64,000 bases of DNA, taken from the NCBI GenBank assembly GCA_964638675.1, contig CAZXAU010000002.1:155302-219301 (forward strand), read 5' to 3'. The DNA comes from SIG714 sp964638675. GTDB lineage: Bacteria; Bacillota; Clostridia; Oscillospirales; CAG-272. Position 1 is the stretch's first letter, and every line of letters begins with the position of its first letter. Shown in pieces: positions 35,098 through 44,035 of this stretch. The position numbers and the translations under genes were made by a program. The notes below the pieces were generated by a model. That model was not told the origin of the DNA. It was given only the letters and a program-made list of their open reading frames with translations, and made no database searches.

Positions 35098-35820
35098 TCA
35101 GACTTGATCCTTCCCCTTTTTATTGTTATTTTTATTTTGTTTCTCTTTTTTTGCTGCCTTTTCCTTCATAATTGTGGTGAGATTTCCGCAGTCGTCTACA
35201 GTCAAAAGTAATATGTCTTCTATACGCTTGTCAGCTATCATATTCCTCAGCTTGTCCTCGCTGATGCCTGTCAGCTTCGTGTTGTAATTGCTGATCCTGC
35301 CATCAATTATAAGTGCATGCGAAATTCCGCATTCAGCCTTTTCTATATTCATATCTCCGGCACAAAGCGGTTTTGATCTTGCTTTAGGGAAGATCGACAG
35401 TTGACCGTTTTCCTCAAGAATGGCATATTCGACCTCCGATATATCAGATACATCCTTGAGTCGCAGTTCACAAAGAAGCTCATCAATTCCCATACGAAGC
35501 TTTCCGAGCTCTTTTTCATTTATTTTTCCTTTATTGATTATGATGCTCGGCACACCGTCCACAATTTTTTTCAACATCGGAAATTTATTTGCAAGGTATG
35601 GAATTGAAATTTCAAGTGCAATTATCAGTGATATCGGAAACAGGGCATATATTATAGGAATTCCGAGATCTGTTATGGGAATCGCCGCAAGCTCAGAAAG
35701 CAGAAATGCCGTTATCAGCTCGGAAAGCTGCATCTGCCCTATCTGACGCTTTCCGGTAAATCTCATTGCCGCTATCAGAAAAAAATACGCAAGCAGTGTC
35801 CTCATTATTACAGCAAACAT
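35098..35820 (-). CDS. DUF421 (YetF-type) membrane protein
   Basis: A membrane protein with three N-terminal segments (about 1-85) and a cytoplasmic two-part DUF421 domain, with the family pattern RFTGKRQIGQMQLSEL and SELAAIPITD near the N-terminus. ATG 35820 has GAGGAGG 8 bp upstream, giving 240 residues; the longer frame is rejected. The last ~25 residues are almost all Lys, Glu, Gln and Asn. In B. subtilis, YetF-type proteins occur in the spore or mother-cell membrane, and some are under sporulation control. It pairs with the DUF4363 gene downstream. Confidence 0.85.
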   Translation of the reverse strand: MFAVIMRTLLAYFFLIAAMRFTGKRQIGQMQLSELITAFLLSELAAIPITDLGIPIIYALFPISLIIALEISIPYLANKFPMLKKIVDGVPSIIINKGKINEKELGKLRMGIDELLCELRLKDVSDISEVEYAILEENGQLSIFPKARSKPLCAGDMNIEKAECGISHALIIDGRISNYNTKLTGISEDKLRNMIADKRIEDILLLTVDDCGNLTTIMKEKAAKKEKQNKNNNKKGKDQV

Positions 35821-35856
35821 TTTTATACCTCCTCTTATTTCAGATCCGATCAAACA

Positions 35857-35910
35857 CCGTGGGGGAACCTTCCGCAGAAAGCTCCCCCATACCCACTCAA
35901 AGACTTTATC
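35857..35910 (-). repeat. Dispersed hairpin repeat, copy 2
   Basis: On the minus strand it reads GATAAAGTCTTTGA then GGGGGA...TTTCTGCGGAA...TCCCCC. It shares its first 13 bp and its hairpin plan with 8621-8670. It lies 37 bp before the start of the DUF421 gene. Confidence 0.55.
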
Positions 35911-35975
35911 AATATTAAATAAAAATGAAAGGATGCAGGTGTCCAATCTCTCTGATCTTACTCTTCGCTTTACCG

Positions 35976-37541
35976 TCACCTTTCCAATGCAAACTTTCTT
36001 AATTTTTTTCGCTCTATGAAATCGGATATGTGGAGTGAATTTTTATTATTGTTTGTAAAAATGAAGTAAAAAATACAGTAAATTAAAGCTGAAAGAAACA
36101 TTTTCAGAATCAGAGGAAATATTGAATATGTCTGAAGTGACGCTGTAAATGCAGTGATAAGACGTACAATGTTTGTTGCGCCAAGAACGCTGAAAACAGG
36201 AAGTAAGATAAATTCAAAGAAATGCATATCAAGCTTCACCTTTCGAATAAGCTTTGCAACGCTCAGTGCTGTATTCAAAATCTCGCAAAAGAATACGATG
36301 CCGACATACCCGTCTATGCCGGTATGAGGAAGGATACACCAGACAAGCAGAGCAGAAATTCCGGCGTCAATAATGTTGACCTTCATTGAATAGACCTGCT
36401 CGCCGAGTCCCTGCAATAATGCATCTACCGCAGTATCAAAATACATCACGGGAATTAAAAGAGAAAAATACTTTATGTATCTTGCACTTTCGGGAGAATT
36501 ATAAAATGTCATTCCAAGATCAGATGAAAATGTGTATATTATTGCACTTGCACCTATTGAGAAAAAAAGCGTTCCTGCAATAACCTTATTAGCCGTTCGT
36601 CTGACATGCCCTGAGTCGCCTTTTGCCATTGCCTGTGCAATTTCGGGTACAAGCAACCCGGTAAACGATGAAAGAACCGCAATCGGGAAAAGAACAACAG
36701 GCAATGCCATTCCCTGAACAGTTCCGTATGCCGAAAGTGCAGCACCTGATTCAAGTCCGTATTTCTTAAGTCCTATGGGAATGAGCATATGTTCAAGCGT
36801 AAGAAGACCCGATCTGAAATATGCCGTGAATGCGACCGGCAAAGCAATGGCAAAGAGATTTTTTGTCTGATTTTCGGGGATCGTACCCTTTTTTCCGATA
36901 TGGTTTTTGAGATCGATCCTGTAGAGAATAAATGAGCAGAGAAAACTGAGCGATTCACTGATAGCCGATCCTGCTACAACTGCTATACATGAATATTCAA
37001 TTCCCTTAGGCAGAAGAATTTCAAGTGCCTTAACCGTCAGTGCTATTTTTACCGCCTGCTCAAAAATTGTGGTTGTTGCATTTTTGTATACCCTTCTGAC
37101 AGCGTTGAAATATCCGCTCATGGCTGAGCTCAATGCAATAAACGGAAGAGCAGGTGACAGAATATAAAGACACTTTACTGTACGCGGATCGTCAAGCAGA
37201 TAGACTCCTATCGGCTTTGCAAGCAGAAAAAGAAGTATTCCTGCCGTACATCCGAAGGAAAGTGCATAAAGCAGACACTTTTTCATTGCACTACGAATAC
37301 CGCACTCGCTCTCCTTACCCATAGCTTCCGAGCAAAGACGGGTTGCGGTCAGCCTTATTCCGCTTGTTGCAAATGTCACCGCGAAGCCGTACACCGAATT
37401 TATAAGAGTAATAAGCCCTATACCTGTCGAGCCGATTTTTTCTGTCAGATATACATTGAATGACAGACCTATAAATCTCATGAGCAGTGCAGTCAGCGAT
37501 AAAAGCAGCCCGTTTACAAAAAATCTTTCTTTCGTTTTCAT
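35976..37541 (-). CDS. SpoVB/MATE-type polysaccharide flippase
   Basis: An integral membrane exporter of the MOP superfamily with about 14 membrane segments in 521 residues. The N-terminus (LLMRFIGLSFNVYLTEKIGS) and the conserved GLLVPEIAQAMAKGD segment match the SpoVB group, which in B. subtilis is needed for spore cortex assembly and is thought to flip lipid-linked peptidoglycan precursors. ATG 37541 (MKTKERFF) follows AAGGGTG by about 10 bp; the longer frame lacks a ribosome site. It lies upstream of the DUF421 pair and near spoIVB and sigK, so sporulation use is plausible, but related paralogues serve capsule export. Confidence 0.8.
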   Translation of the reverse strand: MKTKERFFVNGLLLSLTALLMRFIGLSFNVYLTEKIGSTGIGLITLINSVYGFAVTFATSGIRLTATRLCSEAMGKESECGIRSAMKKCLLYALSFGCTAGILLFLLAKPIGVYLLDDPRTVKCLYILSPALPFIALSSAMSGYFNAVRRVYKNATTTIFEQAVKIALTVKALEILLPKGIEYSCIAVVAGSAISESLSFLCSFILYRIDLKNHIGKKGTIPENQTKNLFAIALPVAFTAYFRSGLLTLEHMLIPIGLKKYGLESGAALSAYGTVQGMALPVVLFPIAVLSSFTGLLVPEIAQAMAKGDSGHVRRTANKVIAGTLFFSIGASAIIYTFSSDLGMTFYNSPESARYIKYFSLLIPVMYFDTAVDALLQGLGEQVYSMKVNIIDAGISALLVWCILPHTGIDGYVGIVFFCEILNTALSVAKLIRKVKLDMHFFEFILLPVFSVLGATNIVRLITAFTASLQTYSIFPLILKMFLSALIYCIFYFIFTNNNKNSLHISDFIERKKLRKFALER

Positions 37542-37726
37542 TCTTTTGTCTACACCCTTCTCTTCTCTGTTATAAAAATAAATTTTTTTGACGGTTTTGA
37601 CCCTTCGGAAAAATATCTTTTCCTGATTTTCCAAACCCTCTCGGACATTAATTCACTATGGATCTTATTTGCAGCCACCCTGAAGGATTTTATCTGCATT
37701 CACCCCGTTTGTTAAAGCTTGATATG

Positions 37727-37759
37727 TAAAACATTCCGTAAATTAATACGGAATGTTTT
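37727..37759. terminator. Bidirectional terminator after spoIVB
   Basis: A perfect hairpin AAAACATTCCGTA/TACGGAATGTTTT with an AATTAA loop. It lies 20 bp past the spoIVB stop. Confidence 0.85.
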
Positions 37760-37779
37760 CAGGGCTTCCTTTTATTGAT

Positions 37780-38883
37780 TTACTTATCGCTTGGCATGTT
37801 ATTCAGCATATTTCCAATCCAGATGCCATATCCGCAGAGCGGATCGTCCACGAGAACATGAGTCAGTGCTCCTATTATTCTGCCGTTCTGAATAATGGGA
37901 CTGCCGCTCATTCCCTGGACGATTCCGCCTGTTGTGGAAATCAGTCGATCATCGCATATAGTTATCGTAAAGTTTTTATCCTCTTTACCGTTCAGTTCAA
38001 GATGTGAGATGTTTACGCGGTATTTTTGCACCCTGTCCGAATTGACAGATGTCAGAATATAAGCGTCTCCCTCTTTTATCTCCTTCTCGGTTGCAGCTTC
38101 CATAAGACCGTTTTCGGGTAAAGCAAGCTCGCTGTCAAACCTTCCGAAAACTCCGCAAAAGAGATTGCCCGACAGTTTACCGTTCGGAAGGTTGGAAAGC
38201 TTTCCGTGTAATTCGCCCGGAGCTCCTTTTCTTCCCTTTACCACACCTGTTATGATAACGTCATATACGTTGCCTTCCAGGAAGGGCATGGGTTCTCTGC
38301 TTTCAATTGAGCAGATACCATGACCGAGTCCCGCAAAGGTCATTTTATCTTGGCTGATAAAGGTAAGTGTTCCTATTCCGGCCGCACTGTCTTTAAGAAA
38401 CAATCCTACTCTGTAGGTTGCGTCATCGCTTGATATTTCGGGTTTTATTCTTACGGCAATGACCTTGCCCTGCCTTTTTATCTCAAAAAGCAGATCTTCT
38501 CCGCCGCTGTTTTTCACAATTTCCGAAATCTCATCAGCTGATGATATCTCATATCCGGATATTTTTTCTATAATGTCTCCTGCCTTCAATCCCGAATCTT
38601 CTCCGGGAGATTTGATGCCGCCCGACGTTTTGAAGTCGGTCATCCCGACTATCATCACGCCTTTTGTTTTCATCCTCACTCCGAATGGCATACCTCCGGG
38701 ATAGAGCAATGTTCTTGTATCGGTATCGTTTTCAGCCGAAGCAAACGACGGGAAACAAAGAATAATGCTCAGAGTCAAGGCAAGAATTATAAATAGATTA
38801 AATAATCTTTTATTGTCACACACATGTGAATGTTTGCTGTTCATGCCTGCCGAATTCAAAGGAAATTTACAGATACGCTTCAT
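37780..38883 (-). CDS. spoIVB: Stage IV sporulation protein B, S55 peptidase
   Basis: This is the forespore-secreted signalling protease that triggers processing of pro-sigma-K in the mother cell. It has a membrane anchor (about 27-50), a PDZ domain (about 75-150) that recognises peptide C-termini, and the S55 serine peptidase domain with His188 (GLGHGI), Asp311 or Asp312 (ITICDDR) and Ser327 (GMSGSPII), all three triad members in the B. subtilis order. The 367 residues are slightly shorter than B. subtilis SpoIVB. In most relatives spo0A follows; here it does not. The target, pro-sigma-K, is encoded 2 kb away on the same strand. Confidence 0.94.
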   Translation of the reverse strand: MKRICKFPLNSAGMNSKHSHVCDNKRLFNLFIILALTLSIILCFPSFASAENDTDTRTLLYPGGMPFGVRMKTKGVMIVGMTDFKTSGGIKSPGEDSGLKAGDIIEKISGYEISSADEISEIVKNSGGEDLLFEIKRQGKVIAVRIKPEISSDDATYRVGLFLKDSAAGIGTLTFISQDKMTFAGLGHGICSIESREPMPFLEGNVYDVIITGVVKGRKGAPGELHGKLSNLPNGKLSGNLFCGVFGRFDSELALPENGLMEAATEKEIKEGDAYILTSVNSDRVQKYRVNISHLELNGKEDKNFTITICDDRLISTTGGIVQGMSGSPIIQNGRIIGALTHVLVDDPLCGYGIWIGNMLNNMPSDK

Positions 38884-39111
38884 TTGCTGTTCTCCGGCAG
38901 TTCTATTTGACCGATCATTTTCGGTTTTGGAACGCTCTCACGCTCCGTAAATTAATTTGCTCAGCAATGCACCCGATTATGACTTGTAAAATATGATAAA
39001 AGAGTTTTTGATTTCTGCTTTTGAGATTTATTCTGTCATTTAAAGAAACGATCGGCTATTTTAAGGCAATAGTATTTTTTTGCGTTATATAAATTTTTAG
39101 CCGTAGAGAAA

Positions 39112-40689
39112 TCATCTCTTCTGAGGGATAATCAGACGTGACGGCAGTTCACTGCCCGTGACCATATTTTCTTTTGCAAGTGTTTCTCTCGAAACCCGGT
39201 ATTCTTTTGCGATATCCCAGATGTTGTCTCCCGATGATATGAAACAGACCGCCATTTCGGATGCCTCGGTACTGCCGGCAGATGACGACGGAACAAGTCT
39301 TACCGATGAGAGAAGCGATAACTTATTCTGAGAAAGTATACACGATGCCATAGCTACCTCAAAATCGGTATACAGCTTTTCGCCGTCAGATCTGACTCTC
39401 ATATCGCTGATACGGCATTCGCTTTTGTCGTCATATTCACACCCTTCCTTGAATTTGCGTTCGCTTTCAAATTTGAAGGGAATATCTGCCGTCGTTGAAT
39501 ATAGTGTATTATCAGGTTTTTTAGCAATCACAATTAATTTGCATTTGCCGTCAAAGGCGAGCTTGCCGTGCTTTCCGGGTTCTTTTGAAAGCTGAAGCTT
39601 TCCGTATGGTTCAAAGGTTACAATGCTGTCGTCACTTCCGATTCCGACATCACGCAGGGGAAGAGATTCGTTGACCGAAAAATTTGCTCCTATCTTTTCT
39701 TCGCACTTGTATATTGTCTGATCGTTTTTTTCGATTAACACATCGCACTTTGAGGAATACGCATCACTTGTAAGATAAAGCTTCTTTTTATTTATTATGC
39801 GTGCTTCGAGCGAATAATTCTCCTTCAGCTCGATAATACGCATTTGTCCGAATTCGTCTTCCCTTATGCCGATATCAGGTGCTTTGCAATAAACATTGCA
39901 AGAACAGAAGCTTTCATCATTTGCCTTGTCTGATGAAATTGTTTCAGACATAGGAAGAAAGCGTCTCATAGAATAGTATTTTCCGTCAGCACCCTTGAAA
40001 GTACATGCAAGCTCCGCACCGCCACGGAGTATAACCTCTCCCCTTGAACCCCGGCATTCATCAAATGATATGTTCATTGTAGAATAAACGATCTCAGAAA
40101 TATCTGGAAGCGATTTTTCAATTGTGATATCATCCTCAAGTGCCATGTCGTCCTCACGTACACTTGTGATATTTACACTTTCATATTGCTCGGGATTGGT
40201 TTCGAGAGAAGCGATATCCTTGCTTGTTGCGCCGTAAAGATCGGGAAGAAAGCTTTCACGTTTCCAGATCTCTACCGTACACCCGAGCTTTACATTCATC
40301 TTTATCTTTCTCGGATTCTGCAATCTGCATGATGAGGCTATGACATCGGGAGTTATAAAGTCGACAACTCCTTCACTGATCCCGTCTGATGTCAATCGGT
40401 TTTCAAAATTCATTCCGAAGCTGCAACATGCAAGTTCTCCGCTCTCTGTTGAATACAGAACCTTTACAAATATATTTCCCGTATACTCAAGACTTCCGCT
40501 TCCCGTATAGCGTGTTTCAATTATGGGGCTTGTGCAGAAACTGACAATTTTTTTCGCATCGGGAAGATATTCGGGAAGAGTATAATCCTCCGAGCGATCG
40601 ATATTCTGTACTGTATTTTCAATTCTGACAGCGGCACAGAATACATCGGCGTCTTTATTGCCGAAATCGGTGATCTTTAAGTAATCCAT
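39112..40689 (-). CDS. SPOCS (DUF3794) and LysM domain protein, spore-associated
   Basis: A 525-residue protein with three DUF3794/SPOCS-type segments (around YLPDAKKIVSFCTSP, residues 35-150; ISEIVYSTMNIS, about 200-300; and ESLPLRDVGIGSDD, about 340-440) and a C-terminal LysM domain (SSGDNIWDIAKEYRVSRETL, about 478-522). This architecture is known from clostridial spore coat and exosporium proteins, with LysM binding peptidoglycan. No signal peptide is present, as expected for a protein made in the mother cell. It lies between spoIVB and sigK on the same strand, which supports sporulation expression. Confidence 0.85.
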   Translation of the reverse strand: MDYLKITDFGNKDADVFCAAVRIENTVQNIDRSEDYTLPEYLPDAKKIVSFCTSPIIETRYTGSGSLEYTGNIFVKVLYSTESGELACCSFGMNFENRLTSDGISEGVVDFITPDVIASSCRLQNPRKIKMNVKLGCTVEIWKRESFLPDLYGATSKDIASLETNPEQYESVNITSVREDDMALEDDITIEKSLPDISEIVYSTMNISFDECRGSRGEVILRGGAELACTFKGADGKYYSMRRFLPMSETISSDKANDESFCSCNVYCKAPDIGIREDEFGQMRIIELKENYSLEARIINKKKLYLTSDAYSSKCDVLIEKNDQTIYKCEEKIGANFSVNESLPLRDVGIGSDDSIVTFEPYGKLQLSKEPGKHGKLAFDGKCKLIVIAKKPDNTLYSTTADIPFKFESERKFKEGCEYDDKSECRISDMRVRSDGEKLYTDFEVAMASCILSQNKLSLLSSVRLVPSSSAGSTEASEMAVCFISSGDNIWDIAKEYRVSRETLAKENMVTGSELPSRLIIPQKR

Positions 40690-40813
40690 AAAATGCTCCT
40701 TAGAATAATGTTATCTTTTTTTATTCAATATGTATGACGGCGGCATCGTCAAATATGACCGATTTACAATTAAGTGATTTTTTGATTTTATGCTTTATCT
40801 GTGCCAATATTGT

Positions 40814-41488
40814 CTATCCCAGAAATTTTTCAAGCTTTTCCATTGCCGTTTTTTCGATCCGTGAAACATAGCTTCTCGATATATTCAGCTTTTCGGCAAC
40901 CTCACGCTGTGCAAGTGCCTCGTTTCCGTCAAGTCCGTATCTCATGATGATTATCTGACGTTCCCGATCATCGAGCTGTTCGTTTATGAATTTCATAGCT
41001 TTTTCTGCAGTGTTTTTGGTGTAAATATCTTCGGCGATCGTATCGTCAACAGATATGATGTCCATATATGTCAGCGGATTTCCGTCCTTATCGGTGTCTA
41101 TCGTTTCATTTATCGAAATTTCCGACTGCGTTTTCTTTTTTGCCCTGAAATACATCAGTATTTCATTCTGAAGACATTTTGCACCGTATGTTGCAAATCT
41201 CGTTCCATTCTCGGGCTTGAATGAATCGATCGCCTTTATAAGTCCCACTGTCCCTATGGATATAAGATCCTCCTGTTCCTCGCATGACGTATAATATTTT
41301 TTGACAATATGTGCCACAAGGCGAAGATTGTGTTCTATCAGCTTTTCTCTTGCCTGTGCATCTCCCTTTTTCATTGCTTCAAAAAGTTTTCTCTCTTCTT
41401 CTCTGCCCAGCGGAGGCGGGAAGGATTTTCCGTCACCTACACGCAGAAACATATACCAGAAGTTCAATAAATTATGTATTGGAAACAT
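40814..41488 (-). CDS. sigK: Sporulation sigma factor K, pro-form
   Basis: A sigma-70-family factor for late mother-cell transcription. Region 2 (KLIEHNLRLVAHIVKKYY, EEQEDLISIGTVGLIKAI, TRFATYGAKCLQNEILMYFR) and region 4 (LDDRERQIIIMRYGL, REVAEKLNISRSYVSRIEK) are complete. The first ~20 residues before SFPPPLGREEE form a hydrophobic stretch (MFPIHNLLNFWYMFL) that fits an inhibitory pro-sequence removed by SpoIVFB after the SpoIVB signal. The start is supported by AAAGGAGAG 8 bp upstream. The gene is uninterrupted: no skin-type element splits it. At 224 residues it is slightly shorter than B. subtilis pro-sigma-K. A sigma-E identity is less likely because of the N-terminus. Confidence 0.9.
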   Translation of the reverse strand: MFPIHNLLNFWYMFLRVGDGKSFPPPLGREEERKLFEAMKKGDAQAREKLIEHNLRLVAHIVKKYYTSCEEQEDLISIGTVGLIKAIDSFKPENGTRFATYGAKCLQNEILMYFRAKKKTQSEISINETIDTDKDGNPLTYMDIISVDDTIAEDIYTKNTAEKAMKFINEQLDDRERQIIIMRYGLDGNEALAQREVAEKLNISRSYVSRIEKTAMEKLEKFLG

Positions 41489-41729
41489 TTACACTCTCTC
41501 CTTTGTAATTTTTGATCGTTCATCTATAGTACGATATGACACTTAAAGCTTTACTTTTATATTATTTGATTATAAAACAGCAATGAGTGGGTCGATCCTG
41601 CAATTTCGCGGTACTTCATCAAAGAATTTTATGATTTTATATCAAAAAAAATAACGTAAAAATATAAAATAACTGATTAACTATATACAAATGTGTTTTT
41701 TTGTGGTATACTGCTTCAGAGGTGATGAA

Positions 41730-42641
41730 ATGAGCTACATGGTTATAGATATAGGCTCAAATACAGTGAAATATAATCTTTTTTCTGTAGATGAGACGGG
41801 CAGAACGGTAAAGAAAAAGGGCAGAAGCTTTGCCCTCGGTTTTATCAACTTTATTAAAAACGGGATTCCCAGTGATGAAGGAATAGATAAGCTCTGCAAT
41901 ATCCTGCTCGACTATACGAGCGAGAGCGACAGCGGATATTCGGTATATGCCACAGCGTCCTTCAGATCATGTGACGATCCCTACTATCCGGTTAGAAAGG
42001 TATACGAAAAAACCGGTATAAATGTAAGGTTGCTTTCGGGAGAAGAAGAAGCATACTACAGTCTGCAAGGCGTTCTTGTAGGTTTTCCGAATGAGAAAAA
42101 TGGAGTTATGATTGACATGGGAGGTGCCAGCACAGAGCTGAACTTCTTCACCGACAGAAAAAGCGATTATCTCGTTTCACTGCCTTTCGGTGCATTGAAG
42201 CTCCTGAAGCTTTTTGCAAAAAGAGATGACGGCGTTGACGGTATTTCAAGATACTGTACGAGAAAAGAGCTTGAAAATATTGCAGAATATGTTTCACGTA
42301 CATTTGACAGTCTTGTTGATTGCAAAAATGAATCCGATAAGCTCTTTCTCGTAGGCGGCAGTGCAACCGCAATCGGAAAGATAATCAAGTCGGAAAGAAG
42401 CTTTGACGGAGAGCTCACGCTTGATGAGCTAAAAGCGATATATGAAAAATTCTGTGAAATTGATGATGAAAAGGATGTTTTCCTCAGAAGCGTGATGCCC
42501 GACAGATACCTGCTCATTACCCCGGCAATAAGTACATTTATTGTGCTTTGTGAAAAGCTGTCGGTAAATAATATCATAATCAGCAAGAGCGGCATACGTG
42601 ACGGATATTTCGACTGCATAAAGAATGGAACGATTCAATAA
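41730..42641 (+). CDS. Ppx/GppA-family phosphatase
   Basis: A member of the actin-like ATPase fold family that hydrolyses polyphosphate or pppGpp. Motifs seen: the phosphate-binding IDIGSNTVKYNL at the N-terminus, ATASFRSC, the catalytic-loop LLSGEEEAYYS and the second phosphate loop IDMGGASTEL. At 303 residues it is the short, single-module form without the C-terminal HD domain. ATG 41730 (MSYMVID) has GAGGTGAT upstream; the longer frame is not needed. It is followed by a TrmH methylase gene 63 bp later. Which substrate is used cannot be decided. Confidence 0.88.
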   Translation: MSYMVIDIGSNTVKYNLFSVDETGRTVKKKGRSFALGFINFIKNGIPSDEGIDKLCNILLDYTSESDSGYSVYATASFRSCDDPYYPVRKVYEKTGINVRLLSGEEEAYYSLQGVLVGFPNEKNGVMIDMGGASTELNFFTDRKSDYLVSLPFGALKLLKLFAKRDDGVDGISRYCTRKELENIAEYVSRTFDSLVDCKNESDKLFLVGGSATAIGKIIKSERSFDGELTLDELKAIYEKFCEIDDEKDVFLRSVMPDRYLLITPAISTFIVLCEKLSVNNIIISKSGIRDGYFDCIKNGTIQ

Positions 42642-42704
42642 AAATATCGAACACCGGACAATCGATTGTATTGAACAAATATAAAGGGGTTAAGGAGCGG
42701 AACA

Positions 42705-43484
42705 GTGGCAAAAAAAGAGGCACAGAGATATATTGATGAGAACCTGTTTGAAGGAATAGTTTCTTTCAGAACACTTATAGATATAAACGGCTCCGATTTC
42801 AATAATCGGAAAATCAAAAAAGTATATTATTCCAAAGAAAAGCTGGAGAAATCGGGCAGTGAATTTTCATACATTAAGGCTAAATCCCATGAGCTCGGTT
42901 TTGACCTTGAGACCGTCCCACGTGAGGTGATCGATGATATCACTATAGGCAATACCCACGGCGGAATAGCAATAGAATGTACAGAAAGAAAACTGCCGCT
43001 TCTTAAAGAAAAAAAGCTTATAAGCAACGGTTTTTATGTGATGCTCGAAGGGATAGAGGATCCATACAATTTCGGATATGCACTGCGTTCGATATACGCC
43101 TCGGGTGCAGACGGAATAATTCTGTCACCAAGAAACTGGATGAGCGCTTCGGGGGTTGTCTGCCGTTCGTCTGCCGGAGCAAGCGAACTTTTCGATATGT
43201 GTATCTGTGAAAGCCTTGAAGATATAAAGATCTTCAAGGATAACGGATACCGCATTGTCTGTGCGGATGTTGACAACAGCATTTCGGTGTATGATGCCAA
43301 CCTTTCACGCCCTCTGCTTCTGATCGTCGGCGGTGAAAAACGGGGAATATCATCACTTATAAAGCAGTTTTCAGATGAAACGGTCCGTCTTGATTACGGA
43401 AGGCAGTTCGGAGCGGCTCTGTCTGCGGCATCTGCGGCGAGCATCCTTTCATTTGAAGTATACAGATACGGGAGAAAAAAATAA
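42705..43484 (+). CDS. TrmH/SpoU-family RNA 2'-O-methyltransferase
   Basis: A SPOUT-fold methyltransferase for rRNA or tRNA. The three motifs of the knotted SAM site are visible: DPYNFGYALRSIYASG, LLIVGGEKRGIS and the C-terminal GAALSAASAASI. Motif 3 is altered, with the usual LNVSxAxxI Asn missing. An N-terminal region of about 100 residues precedes the catalytic domain. It starts at GTG 42705 with GGTTAAGGAGC upstream, and is followed without a gap by a small Cys protein. The nucleotide modified is unknown. Confidence 0.85.
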   Translation: MAKKEAQRYIDENLFEGIVSFRTLIDINGSDFNNRKIKKVYYSKEKLEKSGSEFSYIKAKSHELGFDLETVPREVIDDITIGNTHGGIAIECTERKLPLLKEKKLISNGFYVMLEGIEDPYNFGYALRSIYASGADGIILSPRNWMSASGVVCRSSAGASELFDMCICESLEDIKIFKDNGYRIVCADVDNSISVYDANLSRPLLLIVGGEKRGISSLIKQFSDETVRLDYGRQFGAALSAASAASILSFEVYRYGRKK

Positions 43485-43688
43485 ATGGCACTATTTAAAA
43501 AGAAACAGGAAAAAGAATATACAGAATGCTGTGAATTGTGTGAACATGCTGCTGAATCTGACGACGGAATGATGATATGCGGCAAAAAGGGAAAGGTCAG
43601 CCCGGACAGTCATTGCGGCAGCTTTGAATACGATATACTGAAGAAAAAACCGAAGCCGCCGAAGCCGAAATTTTCGCTTGATGAATGA
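43485..43688 (+). CDS. Small Cys-cluster protein
   Basis: A 67-residue protein beginning directly after the TAA of the methylase gene, so translation is probably coupled. It has CCELCEH, then MMICGKKG and HCGSFEY, giving four to five cysteines in a zinc-ribbon-like layout, and a basic, proline-rich tail (KKKPKPPKPK). I do not recognise a named family. The conserved context and cysteines argue that it is real; an RNA- or ribosome-associated role would be a guess. Confidence 0.7.
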   Translation: MALFKKKQEKEYTECCELCEHAAESDDGMMICGKKGKVSPDSHCGSFEYDILKKKPKPPKPKFSLDE

Positions 43689-43958
43689 TGATCGATTAAT
43701 GCAGACCAAAGCAAAAATTTGATTTTATTGCTATGCCCATAAGTAATGATCCATACGACTTTTTTCGATCTATTATCTCTTTTTAAAGCAAAATGAATTG
43801 AAATCGGATAAAAGCAGAAAAAAGTTGTTCGTCATTTCTAACGAATTTTCAGATAAAAATTTTGATTTGCTTGATGCGATTCAAAAAAATAACTCGAAAA
43901 ATGGATTTTTTACAGTTTTGTTTTTTTATTATATACCGATCAATCTTTAAATACAAAA
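43689..43958. other. Intergenic, no gene seen
   Basis: AT-rich stretch without a supported frame; a 61-codon frame at 43862 has no ribosome site and overlaps the terminator. Confidence 0.5.
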
Positions 43959-44012
43959 ATGAGTGTCGATCACTTCGGATTTTCCGAAGTTATAGTCACT
44001 CATTCTTTTTAT
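43959..44012 (+). terminator. Terminator hairpin
   Basis: AATGAGTG pairs with CACTCATT outside a second stem ACTTCGG/CCGAAGT, followed by CTTTTTATT. It is 270 bp beyond the small Cys gene and 24 bp before the converging broken gene, so it may serve both. Confidence 0.7.
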
Positions 44013-44035
44013 TGCGTATAACAAACCAAACGTCT

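Noticed and set aside
40814..41488. Skin-type element interrupting sigK
   Set aside because: The gene is continuous from region 2 to region 4; the serine recombinase in the window is 39 kb away.
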